From assembly GCF_001752395.1 (NCBI RefSeq), contig NZ_MKEK01000001.1:1105044-1169043 (forward strand): a DNA stretch of 64,000 bases, in the 5' to 3' direction. The notes beneath the pieces were generated by a model. It searched no databases. It had not been told where the DNA came from and saw only the letters and a program-made list of their open reading frames with translations. This document shows positions 7,292 through 16,723 of the stretch, one piece after another. The stretch is from Rheinheimera salexigens (GTDB lineage Bacteria > Pseudomonadota > Gammaproteobacteria > Enterobacterales > Alteromonadaceae). The translations under genes were made by a program, and so were the position numbers. Positions within the stretch are counted from its first letter, which is position 1; the number at the start of each line of letters is the position of its first letter.

Positions 7292-10089
7292 TGATTATCC
7301 ACCGTAACTTTAGTAGTGGAACAAGTGACGCTAAGGTCAAAATAACCCTGATCATGGCTAGTTATAGTCATGTTGTTTGGCTGAGTAACAATATTAAGCT
7401 GTTTGCTGTTTTCAGAAACTAGATTGCAGTTTTGAGTATTTACTAAGGTGATTACTAATGGTTGATGGCTGTGGATGGAAAAGTTAAGACCATCAGCCTT
7501 AACTTGCCAATGTTTAATAATGCCATTAGCAGACTGTAAAAATACTTGGTCATTAAATTCAGGCTCATTTTCTGCTGCAGATGCTGCAGATAAAATACTT
7601 CGAGCTTGGGTTAAAGTGACATAACGACCGTCTGGGCCCGAATTTACCCCGGCAATACCTGTACTATCGGCAGATAATTTATAATGATTAGCAATGCGTA
7701 AACTAGTAATACCGGTACTACTAATATACCAACTATTGTCATGGATAGAGCGGGCGATACCCGTTTCATATAAGGCACTGGCGCGCTGAGCATATTCACT
7801 GAGATATAAAGCGGTTAAAGGTTGTTCGGCAACCCATTGATAAATATCTTTAAGTGCCGCCAGCGAGCTGGGATAAACACCCGAGTACATATGATAGTAA
7901 ATACTAACTGACTTTAATCGTCTGGGTTCACCTAATAACTGAAAAGTCTCGGTGACTCGCGAAAACCCCTGGAAATTTTCAGTCCAAAGCGCCGTATATA
8001 AATTTTCATTCATCACCGGCGCATAGACTTGAATACCTTGCCGATACCAATTTAAATGTGGGTATACCTGCGAAATAGAAAAGTTGTCATTTAAAACAAA
8101 GGTATTGCCGCCATTAACATTTAACAGGCCTAACTGTTGGGTTTTAGCAATAACGTCAGGGGTGGGATCGGCCATACCTGACCATAAAAACACTTTTACC
8201 GGTTTATCACTAGGGGCAAGCTGTTGATTAATATAGTTAACACTACCATAAATTTCGCGATCTAAATCTTGTTCATAATTAGGTACTGGTAAAGCATCGC
8301 CGTACAATTTTTCGGTGCTACTGACCCTATCATCCCAAAAAAACGGGTGGCTAAAAGTATGCGAAGCGACTTCGACATTATCTAAACGAAAAATATCACG
8401 CGAAATCTGTTCCAGCTTAGCGGCAATTTCAGGATATAGACCATGTTTAGCCACTTCAGCTTCAACCACGGATACGGTATGCGGTAAACTAGACTGGCTT
8501 AAAATATGGGTATAAATAGACTGACCAGCAAAAGGTTTGCCGGGTAACCACGAAACAGAGGGAAAACCATCGCCATCTATATGCGCGGTGACAATGCGTT
8601 GGCCAGACTCTGTGGTGATATCAGGAGCGGGAATGCTCTCAAGCCGTAATAACGGCATTAAATATTGAAACGGGTCCAGCGGCCAACGACTCCTTTCGCC
8701 AATTAATTCTTGCACATTGAGTGGCTGCAACATGACGCCACCCCAAGCTGTGCGAGCAATCGCTATACCCTGTTGTTGCTGCTCGTCGAGCAGGTTTAAC
8801 TGCACCTGATGATTAGGATCAGTAATACCGTAACGTACATATTCATTAGGTAACGCCTTGGGTAACGGATATTTAATTTGGGTGTCTTTAATGCTTAACT
8901 TACCGTTAAACGTACCAAGGTTGTTAAAACCTAGCAAGGATAATATGCCAGCATCATCGGGTAACTCACCAATAAAGACGGTTGGCAGTTGGGCAATAGC
9001 AGCTTTAATAAATTGTTGTACAGAAATATTGTTATAACTTGCTTGGGGCAGCCAATATAAAACAGCAGCAAATTGGTTAATATTAATATTGATTAATTGG
9101 GGATTATGGATATCTTCGCATTGCGGCACATAGCCATAATACTCAATTAATGTCGATAAATAACGATGGCAATTAGATTGCTTTTTAAGCTCTGTACTAC
9201 CGTCATAAAAGCCAAGCACTCGCCTAGGAACGGGATAATGGTTAGAGACACCAAACTGGCTGAGTAAGCCATCACTGATATAAGGTGTGTAGCCGCGGGC
9301 TTGCAATGTTTTTGCCGCCGCTATGCGCGGTTGTATATCGGGTGGTAAATAATCAATAACAATGGCTTCAACGCCGTACTGCTTAACCTTATCTAATTGG
9401 TTTGCAAGCCATAATGTATCTTCGGCAGATTGAATAAAGTAATCATTATTAGCCACATCATAACCATAAACTAATGACTCAGCTACAACAGCAGTAGGTA
9501 GGGTCTGCAGCTGATTAAGTAACGTAAAGCCGCGGTTTAATATTAATTTGCCACTGGTTAATTGTAATTGATTAAGTAATGAGACTAACGCTTGTTGCTG
9601 GGCAGGGTGATGCTTTGTAGCTAATGCCAATTCATAGCTATCTAAGGTGTCTAAAAATACCCCAGCATAACCTTGCTGTTTTAGCTGCAAAGCTTTTTGG
9701 AGTAAATGATCGCGCCAAGCTGGATTGTTGGCATCCATTATTTTTGCTTGCCATTGGTTATTAGTGCCAATAATGGCTAGGGGATACTGTTGCGCTGTTT
9801 TAGCGTCAGTTTCGCCAACACTTAAATAAGCAAAAACCTCTGTTTTGGCAAGTTTAAGCTGTTTTAATTGCATAGCAGAGATATTAGTCGGTTCGACAAC
9901 AACGCGTTGATAGCTTATTAACTCGCGTACCGAGTCAATATCAGCATAATAAAAGGCGATGGAATTGTTGCCAGTAAGGGTGTCTGTGTTGATAGCTGTT
10001 TTAGTGTCAGCCTGAAGAAAAGTAGAAAAAGTAACCGTCGTTAATATTAAACAAAATAGCAGTCTTTTATACAACAAAAATGAATTCAA
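7288..10089 (-). CDS. pelA: PelA, periplasmic Pel deacetylase and glycoside hydrolase
   Basis: 933 aa, first gene of the operon. The signal peptide ends near LQA27. Residues about 40-290 form the GH-type TIM barrel (GYAGVFLDTLDSYE, then AESLVYGYD with a likely catalytic Glu at 204). A reductase-like linker domain follows. The deacetylase domain carries HIDGDG (D505/D507) and the metal-binding pair H577-x3-H581 in SHTFSHPFFW, matching the D and H-x3-H pattern of the Pseudomonas enzyme. PelA partially deacetylates Pel, which makes it cationic, and trims it in the periplasm. The 4-bp overlap with pelB indicates coupled translation. All catalytic residues I can identify are intact. Confidence 0.95.
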   Translation of the reverse strand: MNSFLLYKRLLFCLILTTVTFSTFLQADTKTAINTDTLTGNNSIAFYYADIDSVRELISYQRVVVEPTNISAMQLKQLKLAKTEVFAYLSVGETDAKTAQQYPLAIIGTNNQWQAKIMDANNPAWRDHLLQKALQLKQQGYAGVFLDTLDSYELALATKHHPAQQQALVSLLNQLQLTSGKLILNRGFTLLNQLQTLPTAVVAESLVYGYDVANNDYFIQSAEDTLWLANQLDKVKQYGVEAIVIDYLPPDIQPRIAAAKTLQARGYTPYISDGLLSQFGVSNHYPVPRRVLGFYDGSTELKKQSNCHRYLSTLIEYYGYVPQCEDIHNPQLINININQFAAVLYWLPQASYNNISVQQFIKAAIAQLPTVFIGELPDDAGILSLLGFNNLGTFNGKLSIKDTQIKYPLPKALPNEYVRYGITDPNHQVQLNLLDEQQQQGIAIARTAWGGVMLQPLNVQELIGERSRWPLDPFQYLMPLLRLESIPAPDITTESGQRIVTAHIDGDGFPSVSWLPGKPFAGQSIYTHILSQSSLPHTVSVVEAEVAKHGLYPEIAAKLEQISRDIFRLDNVEVASHTFSHPFFWDDRVSSTEKLYGDALPVPNYEQDLDREIYGSVNYINQQLAPSDKPVKVFLWSGMADPTPDVIAKTQQLGLLNVNGGNTFVLNDNFSISQVYPHLNWYRQGIQVYAPVMNENLYTALWTENFQGFSRVTETFQLLGEPRRLKSVSIYYHMYSGVYPSSLAALKDIYQWVAEQPLTALYLSEYAQRASALYETGIARSIHDNSWYISSTGITSLRIANHYKLSADSTGIAGVNSGPDGRYVTLTQARSILSAASAAENEPEFNDQVFLQSANGIIKHWQVKADGLNFSIHSHQPLVITLVNTQNCNLVSENSKQLNIVTQPNNMTITSHDQGYFDLSVTCSTTKVTVDNQ

Positions 10090-10386
10090 AATATGCGTTA
10101 CCTGACAACTTAACTAGGTTAATGGGTGTTTCAAGTGTTATATATTGCTAATAATAACTGATACGTAACAAGGTTAGAATTAGTTTAATTTTTTTTATTT
10201 ATTTTTAATATTAACAGTTTAAGTGCTTATAAGATATACAGCTACAGGGAATTATTTAAGCAAAATGTGTGCAGTGATATATTATAAACGCCAGTTGTGG
10301 CTTACTGTGAGGCGATAAAACAGGTGTGATTAACTTGTGTTTAGCCACCAACAGCAAGTCTGAAATTTATGATAGGTATATATTAA
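10090..10386. promoter_or_regulatory. Divergent promoter region between pelA and pabA
   Basis: 297 bp without an ORF of note. It must carry the pel operon promoter (leftward) and the pabA promoter (rightward). It is strongly AT-rich, with an uninterrupted A/T run of 31 bp at 10184-10214. Such a run could act as an UP element, a bend, or a site for an H-NS-like silencer. I could not identify a FleQ box or other named operator by eye. A TATGAT near 10366 is a plausible -10 for pabA, without a convincing -35. Confidence 0.5.
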
Positions 10387-10980
10387 GTGCTACTAATAAT
10401 TGATAACTACGATTCTTTTACTTATAACTTAATGCAGTATTTTGCGGCTTTAGGTCAACAAGTGCTGGTAAAGCGCAATGATGACATCACTATTAGCGCT
10501 ATTAACCAATTAGCTCCAGATTACCTCGTTATTTCACCCGGTCCTAAATCGCCAGATGATGCCGGTATCTCCATGCAAGCTATTGAATATTTTAGCGATA
10601 AACTACCTATTCTAGGTGTTTGCCTTGGTCACCAAGCGATAGCGCAAGTCTTTGGTGGTAAAGTCATTCGGGCTAAGCGGGTCATGCATGGCAAAAACTC
10701 CTTAGTTACCCACGATAACCGCTCGGTATTTTCCGGTTTAGCTAATCCTTTAGATGTCACGCGTTATCATTCTTTAGTGGTAGATACTGGAACTTTACCT
10801 AAAGAGCTGCAAGTAACAGCTTGGACAACGGGCGCCGACCAAGCGCTAGATGAAATAATGGGTCTAATGCATACCTCTTTACCTATCCACAGTGTGCAAT
10901 TTCACCCTGAAGCTATTTTAAGTCAGCAAGGTCAGCAATTACTGGCTAATTTTCTGCAAACCAAGTCAATCGCTGTGTAA
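10387..10980 (+). CDS. pabA: Glutamine amidotransferase subunit of aminodeoxychorismate/anthranilate synthase
   Basis: 197 aa class I glutamine amidotransferase that supplies ammonia for 4-amino-4-deoxychorismate (folate) and possibly anthranilate (tryptophan). It begins MLLIIDNYDSFTYNL, the hallmark of the PabA/TrpG family. The nucleophile Cys is in GVCLGHQ, and the His/Glu of the triad are in VQFHPE. The start is GTG at 10387. No pabB or trpE is next to it, so the protein is free-standing and may serve both synthases; pabA is the likelier name because no trp genes are nearby. Confidence 0.93.
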   Translation: MLLIIDNYDSFTYNLMQYFAALGQQVLVKRNDDITISAINQLAPDYLVISPGPKSPDDAGISMQAIEYFSDKLPILGVCLGHQAIAQVFGGKVIRAKRVMHGKNSLVTHDNRSVFSGLANPLDVTRYHSLVVDTGTLPKELQVTAWTTGADQALDEIMGLMHTSLPIHSVQFHPEAILSQQGQQLLANFLQTKSIAV

Positions 10981-11068
10981 TCAGCTTGACTCAGTATTAA
11001 TACACTTGCAGTATTGCGGCTTAATTTTGAACGCCACTTTTATCGCCATTAAGGAAGCCGTTGATCAA

Positions 11069-12196
11069 ATGCCATCTTCAACACCCAGTTATGATGCTTT
11101 TTTTGCACGATTTTTAGATCAATTAGTGGGTGTCGATCCTGCGGTGGTCCGGATACATTATGAGCCGGGAAAAAACGATGTTTCAGCAGAACGTACTTTA
11201 CTCCAAGTAGAAGCAGATGCTCGTTTAGCTCGACAGAAAAATTTGAAAATACAAGCGCAACTTACTGACTTCGCCCAAGCGCATTTACATGATGAAGTGT
11301 CTGATGAGTTATTACGAAAACTGCATAATATTGAACATGTTGAATCAACATTATTCAATTTGCAACCGGCTTTCTATGCTATTTTAGACTTACTAAGTAG
11401 CAAAGCCGTTACTATTAACAAGCTGGACAGTTATATAAGTAAAGTAGATTGGCTGACAGAAGACTTATTACGCTTAGTTAATCAGCCACAATATCGCAAT
11501 AGAACAGCCTCAGCGGGTTTAATCAAAGATATTAAGGTTGCCTTGCGCTTATTTGGCATTGAAACCCTACAGCAAGTCATACCTGTTTATGCCTTTAAGC
11601 GCATGTTGCCACATTCCACTGAACCTTTTTCTGGATTAAAAACCCGTATTTGGCAACATGCTTTAGCCGTGGCTATTGCTGCGCGTACCTTGGCCGATTT
11701 AGAGAACAGTCATGGGTTTAGTGCGTTTTGTGTCGGCTTATTTCAGAGTCTTGGTTATATAGTGGTGACACGTTGTTATTTACGTACTTATCAACAGCAA
11801 AAACAAAAACAAATATTGAATGCTCAAGCAATGCGCGATAGCGGTATAATTGAAACTTTGGATAAATTAATGCCGGATGCCAGTTTTTTAAGTGAAAGTA
11901 TGGCGGAGTTTGCTGCCGAATTAAATGCGGATGTTACTTCTCGTTGGCAACTTGACGTGCAACCACTGTATCAAACACTCGATCAAATGTCTGAGGGGCT
12001 AGGCTTTAATGATAATAGCCCGTTAACAAAGATCGCGTTACAAGCTCAAACTTACGTGCAGTGGCAATCTTTAAAGCGGGCTAAATTGATCAATAATGAA
12101 GAATCTTTACGCTGGTTAGCGGCTGCCCAACTTACTAATGAAAAAATGGCTTTGTTAGCGCAAACCAATTTAAGCCGATTAAATATCGAAATATAA
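11069..12196 (+). CDS. HDOD-domain-like protein
   Basis: About 375 aa from ATG 11069, chosen because AAGGAAG lies 11 nt upstream; an in-frame TTG at 11006 would give 396 aa. The middle part (LTEDLLRLVNQPQYRNRTAS, then KVALRLFGIETLQQVI and IWQHALAVAIAARTLA) follows the helical pattern of HDOD domains. HDOD proteins are catalytically inactive HD-related output or scaffold modules in signalling. No metal-binding HD pair is visible, no receiver or EAL domain is attached, and the N-terminal ~95 residues are a charged helical region I do not recognise. Function unknown; it lies 88 bp downstream of pabA. Confidence 0.7.
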   Translation: MPSSTPSYDAFFARFLDQLVGVDPAVVRIHYEPGKNDVSAERTLLQVEADARLARQKNLKIQAQLTDFAQAHLHDEVSDELLRKLHNIEHVESTLFNLQPAFYAILDLLSSKAVTINKLDSYISKVDWLTEDLLRLVNQPQYRNRTASAGLIKDIKVALRLFGIETLQQVIPVYAFKRMLPHSTEPFSGLKTRIWQHALAVAIAARTLADLENSHGFSAFCVGLFQSLGYIVVTRCYLRTYQQQKQKQILNAQAMRDSGIIETLDKLMPDASFLSESMAEFAAELNADVTSRWQLDVQPLYQTLDQMSEGLGFNDNSPLTKIALQAQTYVQWQSLKRAKLINNEESLRWLAAAQLTNEKMALLAQTNLSRLNIEI

Positions 12197-12409
12197 ATAT
12201 TCACTTCTAGTGAAAATCTATCTATATCCCGCGTGGTTATTGACCTAGCATCAAAATCACAAGCGAGACAGTGATCACTTTATCTGTAATAATGCGCTAA
12301 AAATACGCGCATTAATGCTGGCTGAACTTGCCCCTTAATCTTGAAGCAACAGTGTAATAGCCGAGCATAAGCGATAATAATAAATAAAGTTAACCTGGAG
12401 TAAGCGACG
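12197..12409 (+). promoter_or_regulatory. Leader region of astA with two inverted repeats
   Basis: 213 bp between the HDOD-like gene and astA. Visible structures are a short hairpin TTCACT-TCT-AGTGAA at 12200-12214, a 10-bp palindrome AGTGATCACT at 12270-12279, and a perfect 8-bp inverted repeat TAATGCGC / GCGCATTA with a 9-nt loop at 12290-12314. The last has no U-run, so it is more likely an operator or mRNA structure than a terminator. I could not match a convincing ARG box, although AST genes are often controlled by arginine or nitrogen regulators. Confidence 0.45.
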
Positions 12410-13426
12410 ATGATGGTGGTTCGCCCTATTCGTGCAGATGATTATCCTGCTTTATATGATATAGCTGTAGAATCAGGCCATGGTTTTACTTCCTTGCCGG
12501 TCAATGATGAATTGCTTATGCGCAAGATAAGTCGTTCTGAACAATCCTTTGCTAAGCACGTACAGCAACCGGGTGATGAAGGCTATTTATTTGTTTTAGA
12601 AGATACCGAAACCAAAGAAGTGTGCGGTACTAGCGCATTAGAAGCGGCAGTAGGCTTAGAAGATGCATTTTACCATTATCATTTAGGTAAAGTGGTGCAT
12701 AGTTCACGTTCGCTTGGTGTATATAAAACGGTAGATATTCTTACTTTGTGTAATGATTACACAGCAGTAAGTGAGCTTTGCACTTTATTTTTGCGTGAAA
12801 CAAAACGGCAGAAAAATAATGGCCGTTTATTATCTAAAATGCGCTTCTTATTTTTAGCTGAATTTCCGCAACGCTTTTCAGATCGGGTTATTGCAGAAAT
12901 GCGTGGCGTGTCCAATACCGATGGCAGTTCGCCATTTTGGCAATGGTTGCAAGAGCATTTCTTTTCGGTTGATTTCCCCACTGCAGATTACTTAACCGGT
13001 ATAGGGCAAAAGGTTTTTATTGCTGAATTAATGCCGAAATATCCCATTTATGTTAGTTTGCTTAGCAAGCAAGCACAAGCGGCAATTGGTCAGGTTCACG
13101 AACACACTAAGCCAGCACTGGCACTGTTACAATCAGAAGGTTTTGCAAGTCGGGGATATGTCGATATTTTTGACGCTGGGCCGACTGTTGAAGCGAGAGT
13201 TGAGCATATACGCTCAGTACAAAACAGCCTGCGCTTGCAGGTGGTTATTGGTCAGGTAACGACTGACACAACGTATTTGATATGTAGCACTTGTATTACT
13301 GATTTTCGTGCTACCTGTTGTGAATTAGAGGTTGATATACCAAACCAGCAAGCGACTATTTCTGCAGCTGTGGCCACGGCGCTTAATGTGACAAGTGGCG
13401 ACTGGGTAAGAGTAACCGGTATTTAA
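12410..13426 (+). CDS. astA: Arginine N-succinyltransferase
   Basis: 338 aa. First enzyme of the arginine succinyltransferase (AST) pathway: succinyl-CoA + arginine to N2-succinylarginine, in the cytosol. The start MMVVRPIRADDYPALYDIA and GHGFTSLP match the family N-terminus, and the length fits (about 340 aa). The RFLFLAEFPQRFSDRVIAEM-type core (here preceded by SKM) and the SPFWQWLQEHFF block are characteristic. GGAG lies upstream of the ATG. astD follows after 13 bp, so the two form an operon. astB, astC and astE are not in the window. Confidence 0.95.
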   Translation: MMVVRPIRADDYPALYDIAVESGHGFTSLPVNDELLMRKISRSEQSFAKHVQQPGDEGYLFVLEDTETKEVCGTSALEAAVGLEDAFYHYHLGKVVHSSRSLGVYKTVDILTLCNDYTAVSELCTLFLRETKRQKNNGRLLSKMRFLFLAEFPQRFSDRVIAEMRGVSNTDGSSPFWQWLQEHFFSVDFPTADYLTGIGQKVFIAELMPKYPIYVSLLSKQAQAAIGQVHEHTKPALALLQSEGFASRGYVDIFDAGPTVEARVEHIRSVQNSLRLQVVIGQVTTDTTYLICSTCITDFRATCCELEVDIPNQQATISAAVATALNVTSGDWVRVTGI

Positions 13427-13439
13427 TTAGGGGATTAAG

Positions 13440-14909
13440 ATGAATAACGCAGTACAGTTTATTAATAATCAATGGCTTGAAGGTAAAGGCGATACTTTTA
13501 GCTCTATTGACCCAGCAAAAAACCAGCAAATTTGGCAAGGCCAATCGGCAACTGCAGAGCAAGTTAATCAAGCGATAGCAGCAGCACGCCAAGCCCAATA
13601 TGACTGGGCAGGACTAGGCTTTGCAGAGCGGGTGGCGATTATTAAAAAGTTTGCTGAATTACTGGCAAGCAATAAAGAACACTTAGCTTTAACTATCGCC
13701 CAAGAGACCGGTAAAGCTTTATGGGAATCTCGTACCGAGATTGGCGCTATGATTGGTAAGGCCGATATTTCAATTCGTGCTTATCAAGAACGCACTGGTG
13801 ATAAAGAAAATGCTATGCCACAAGGCCGAGCGTTTATCCGACATAAGCCGCATGGTGTCGTGGCGGTATTTGGCCCATATAACTTCCCAGGGCATTTACC
13901 CAATGGCCATATAGTACCGGCCTTGCTTGCCGGTAATACCATTATATTTAAACCGTCTGAATTAACGCCTAAAGTGGCCGAAGAAACGGTAAAACTATGG
14001 CAGCAAGCAGGTTTACCTGCAGGTGTATTAAATTTAGTTCAAGGCGAAGTGGCGACAGGCAAAGCCATTGCCGCTCATAATGATATAGATGGTCTATTTT
14101 TTACTGGTAGCTCACGCACCGGACATTATTTACATCAGCAGTTTGCAGGTCGGCCAGATAAAATTTTGGCGTTAGAAATGGGCGGTAACAACCCTTTAAT
14201 AGTGCAAGACGTTAGTAATGTTGAAGCGGCGGTACATGATATTGTGCAATCAGCCTTTATTTCATCTGGTCAGCGTTGTACTTGTGCCCGTAAATTGTTT
14301 TTACCTGCTGATGCCAGTGGCGATGCTATTTTACAGCGCTTAATTGCCGTGACCCGCAATATTAAAGTGGATGTATATGATGCTGCAGAACAACCCTTTA
14401 TGGGCTCTATGATTTCAGTAGCAGCAGCAAAAGGTATGCTAGCGGTGCAACAAGAGCTAACCGAACTAGGCGGTAAAGTATTGGTTGAAATGCAACATCT
14501 GAATGTAGATACTGCATTGATTACTCCAGGGATTATTGAATGTACCGATATCAATAACTTCCCAGACGATGAGCACTTTGGCCCTTTACTAAAAGTGTTC
14601 CGTTATACCGATATTGATCAAGCCATTGACGCAGCAAATAACACTAGCTTTGGCTTGTCAGCCGGATTGTTAAGTGACAACGCGGCATTATATCAGCATT
14701 TTTTCCGCCGCATTAGAGCCGGTATTGTTAACTGGAATCGGCCAATTACCGGTGCCAGTTCAGCTGCACCTTTTGGTGGCATAGGTGCCAGTGGTAATCA
14801 TAGAGCCAGTGCCTATTATGCCGCTGATTACTGTGCATATCCGGTAGCTTCAGTTGAATTAGAGCAAGTGTTAATGCCAGAACATTTATCGCCTGGTTTA
14901 ACCTTTTAA
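13440..14909 (+). CDS. astD: N-succinylglutamate 5-semialdehyde dehydrogenase
   Basis: 489 aa aldehyde dehydrogenase, fourth step of the AST pathway, oxidising succinylglutamate semialdehyde with NAD+. It shows the AstD-specific block [20 protein letters not shown], the general base Glu in LEMGGNNP, the nucleophilic Cys in GQRCTCARK, and [20 protein letters not shown] near the end. AGGGGATTAAG gives a good ribosome binding site immediately after astA. A terminator follows at 14925. The reading frame is intact and the length is normal for the family. Confidence 0.96.
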   Translation: MNNAVQFINNQWLEGKGDTFSSIDPAKNQQIWQGQSATAEQVNQAIAAARQAQYDWAGLGFAERVAIIKKFAELLASNKEHLALTIAQETGKALWESRTEIGAMIGKADISIRAYQERTGDKENAMPQGRAFIRHKPHGVVAVFGPYNFPGHLPNGHIVPALLAGNTIIFKPSELTPKVAEETVKLWQQAGLPAGVLNLVQGEVATGKAIAAHNDIDGLFFTGSSRTGHYLHQQFAGRPDKILALEMGGNNPLIVQDVSNVEAAVHDIVQSAFISSGQRCTCARKLFLPADASGDAILQRLIAVTRNIKVDVYDAAEQPFMGSMISVAAAKGMLAVQQELTELGGKVLVEMQHLNVDTALITPGIIECTDINNFPDDEHFGPLLKVFRYTDIDQAIDAANNTSFGLSAGLLSDNAALYQHFFRRIRAGIVNWNRPITGASSAAPFGGIGASGNHRASAYYAADYCAYPVASVELEQVLMPEHLSPGLTF

Positions 14910-14924
14910 GTAATAGTTATTAGG

Positions 14925-14942
14925 TCGGGGCTTAGGCCCCGA
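14925..14942 (+). terminator. Rho-independent-like hairpin after astD
   Basis: Perfect 7-bp GC-rich stem TCGGGGC / GCCCCGA with a TTAG loop, followed by TTTAA. It lies 16 bp after the astD stop and likely ends the astAD transcript, though the U-tract is short. Confidence 0.7.
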
Positions 14943-14987
14943 TTTAACGTTAAGCCCGATTCGATTTTTAGTATTAGGTGTATAATT

Positions 14988-15335
14988 ATGGTGACAGATA
15001 AAGCCGGCTACGAACATCTTATCCTGTTTTTAACTGAACATTTATCGTTATTTGAGCAGCCAACCGGAGAACTAACAGCTAAGACTATTGGTGAAGCCCT
15101 AGAAGAAACCATAGCAGAACAAATTATTAATCTGTGTATGCAACATACTAAGCTAGAAATAAACCACCGCAGTATGATAATTCGTGAAGTCGATAGCATT
15201 GTTTACGATATGCAAGAAGTGCTAAGTCGGGTGTTAGATACTAAAGCGACAATAAAGCAATTTGAGCTAATTACAGAAATTTCTATTCTTATCAAAAATT
15301 TATTTGATACAGCCATAGCCGAGTTATTCGATTAA
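14988..15335 (+). CDS. Small conserved protein, probably DUF3802 family
   Basis: 115 aa, acidic and almost entirely helical by composition, with no signal peptide or membrane segment. It begins MVTDKAGYEHLILFLTEHL and contains EETIAEQIINLCMQ and IIREVDSIVYDMQEVL. From memory, a DUF3802 protein follows astD in Shewanella and relatives, and sequence and position agree with that here. Function is unknown. It stands between two likely transcription units: a terminator separates it from astD, and 77 bp separate it from the OsmC-type gene. Confidence 0.6.
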   Translation: MVTDKAGYEHLILFLTEHLSLFEQPTGELTAKTIGEALEETIAEQIINLCMQHTKLEINHRSMIIREVDSIVYDMQEVLSRVLDTKATIKQFELITEISILIKNLFDTAIAELFD

Positions 15336-15412
15336 CTTATCCCAGAGCCGAATTAACTAGATACACCGGCCGATTTTACGTAGAATGTCGCCCTGTTTTT
15401 AGCGGGAGTGGC

Positions 15413-15826
15413 ATGATGCAAGCAAAAGTAAAATGGTTAGATAATAATACCTTCGTGGGTCGTTCTGGTAGCGGGCACGCTGTTGTATTTGACGGTAATA
15501 AAGATAACAGTACAGCGCCAAGCCCAATGGAAATGGTATTAATGTCTGCAGGTGCTTGTTCATCGGTAGATGTTGTCAGTATTTTACAAAAAGCCCGTCA
15601 ACAAGTGCAAGATTGTGAAGTGACTTTAACTTCAGAGCGAGCAGAAACTGTCCCCAGTGTATTTACCAAAATCCACTTACATTTTGATGTGACAGGGCAA
15701 CAGCTAAGTGAAACGCACGTTGAACGTGCAGTAAAGTTATCAGCGGATAAATACTGCTCGGTATCTATAATGCTAACAGGCAGTGTAGAAGTAACACATT
15801 CATTTAGTGTCATTAACGTTGAATAA
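15413..15826 (+). CDS. OsmC-family protein, YhfA-like
   Basis: 137 aa OsmC/Ohr-fold protein. Members reduce organic hydroperoxides with two cysteines; the YhfA branch has no proven role. The cysteines are in SAGACSSVDVVSIL and KYCSVSIML, the usual positions for the pair. The N-terminus KVKWLDNNTFVGRSGSGHAV fits the YhfA branch (about 134 aa) better than Ohr. The start ATG at 15413 is followed directly by another ATG (MM). It stands alone between the DUF3802-like gene and speD. Confidence 0.85.
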   Translation: MMQAKVKWLDNNTFVGRSGSGHAVVFDGNKDNSTAPSPMEMVLMSAGACSSVDVVSILQKARQQVQDCEVTLTSERAETVPSVFTKIHLHFDVTGQQLSETHVERAVKLSADKYCSVSIMLTGSVEVTHSFSVINVE

Positions 15827-15893
15827 AACAACATTTAAATAACAAGTACACTGAGCAGTCTACGGCGCTGCTTAGTTCTGGAGATTTCGATAA

Positions 15894-16700
15894 GTGGTTA
15901 AACCTTTTGAAAAACTGAAATTACACGGTTTTAACAACCTAACCAAAAGTTTAAGCTTTAGTTTATACGACATTTGTTACGCAAAGACTGAGCAGCATAG
16001 ACAAGAATATATTGAATATATTGATGAGCAATATAATGCTGATCGTTTAACCGATATATTAACCGAAGTTACCGATATTATTGGTGCTAACGTGTTGAAT
16101 GTGGCGCGTCAAGATTATGACCCACAAGGTGCTAGCGTAACGATATTAGTAAGCGAAGAGCCAGTATTAGTTAATCCAGACACGACAGAAAATCCAGGAC
16201 CAAGACCGGATGCCATAGTGGCGCACCTAGATAAAAGCCATATCTGCGTTCATACCTATCCAGAAATTCATCCGCATGATGGTATTTGTACCTTTCGTGC
16301 CGATATAGAAGTATCAACATGCGGTATTATTTCACCGTTAAAAGCGTTAAATTTTTTAATTCATAGCTTTGAAACCGATATTGTCACCATTGATTATCGG
16401 GTTCGCGGTTTTACTCGCGATATAAGTGGCACTAAGCATTATATTGATCATCCAATAACGTCTATTCAAAACTTTATGGATAATGAAACCAAGCAAGCGT
16501 TTCAGATGATCGATGTAAATGTGTATCAAGAAAACTTATTTCATACCAAAATGATGCTTAAAGAAGCAGATTTAAATAATTACCTGTTTGGTGTCGGTAC
16601 AGACTCGATGACAGAAGCTGAGCAAGAAGAAATAAGCCAAAAAGTATTTCATGAAATGCGTGAAATATTTTATGGCCGTAACTTGCCAGATATTAAGTAA
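15894..16700 (+). CDS. speD: S-adenosylmethionine decarboxylase proenzyme (E. coli type)
   Basis: 268 aa. It makes decarboxylated SAM, the aminopropyl donor for spermidine. The proenzyme cleaves itself between Lys114 and Ser115 (in [14 protein letters not shown]), and the serine becomes the catalytic pyruvoyl group. The [20 protein letters not shown] and [13 protein letters not shown] blocks are typical of the long Gram-negative form (E. coli SpeD is 264 aa). The start is GTG at 15894. speE is not adjacent, so spermidine synthase must be elsewhere. dusA follows after 23 bp. Confidence 0.96.
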   Translation: MVKPFEKLKLHGFNNLTKSLSFSLYDICYAKTEQHRQEYIEYIDEQYNADRLTDILTEVTDIIGANVLNVARQDYDPQGASVTILVSEEPVLVNPDTTENPGPRPDAIVAHLDKSHICVHTYPEIHPHDGICTFRADIEVSTCGIISPLKALNFLIHSFETDIVTIDYRVRGFTRDISGTKHYIDHPITSIQNFMDNETKQAFQMIDVNVYQENLFHTKMMLKEADLNNYLFGVGTDSMTEAEQEEISQKVFHEMREIFYGRNLPDIK

Positions 16701-16723
16701 TTTATAAATAATTTTGAATAACT

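Noticed and set aside
1..10089. The locus as cellulose (bcs) or Psl synthesis
   Set aside because: Order, sizes and motifs (PelA HIDGDG plus H-x3-H, PelC lipobox, PelD RGAD, PelF start) all match Pel and none match BcsA or Psl proteins.
13050..13259. Second-frame ORF inside astA that could suggest a frameshift
   Set aside because: astA reads through intact to its normal end with conserved residues; the overlapping frame has no family features.
14270..14554. Antisense ORF of 94 codons within astD
   Set aside because: It lies wholly opposite conserved astD sequence, has no ribosome site, and its composition (Ser/Ile/Thr/Ala-rich) is that of a complementary-strand shadow.
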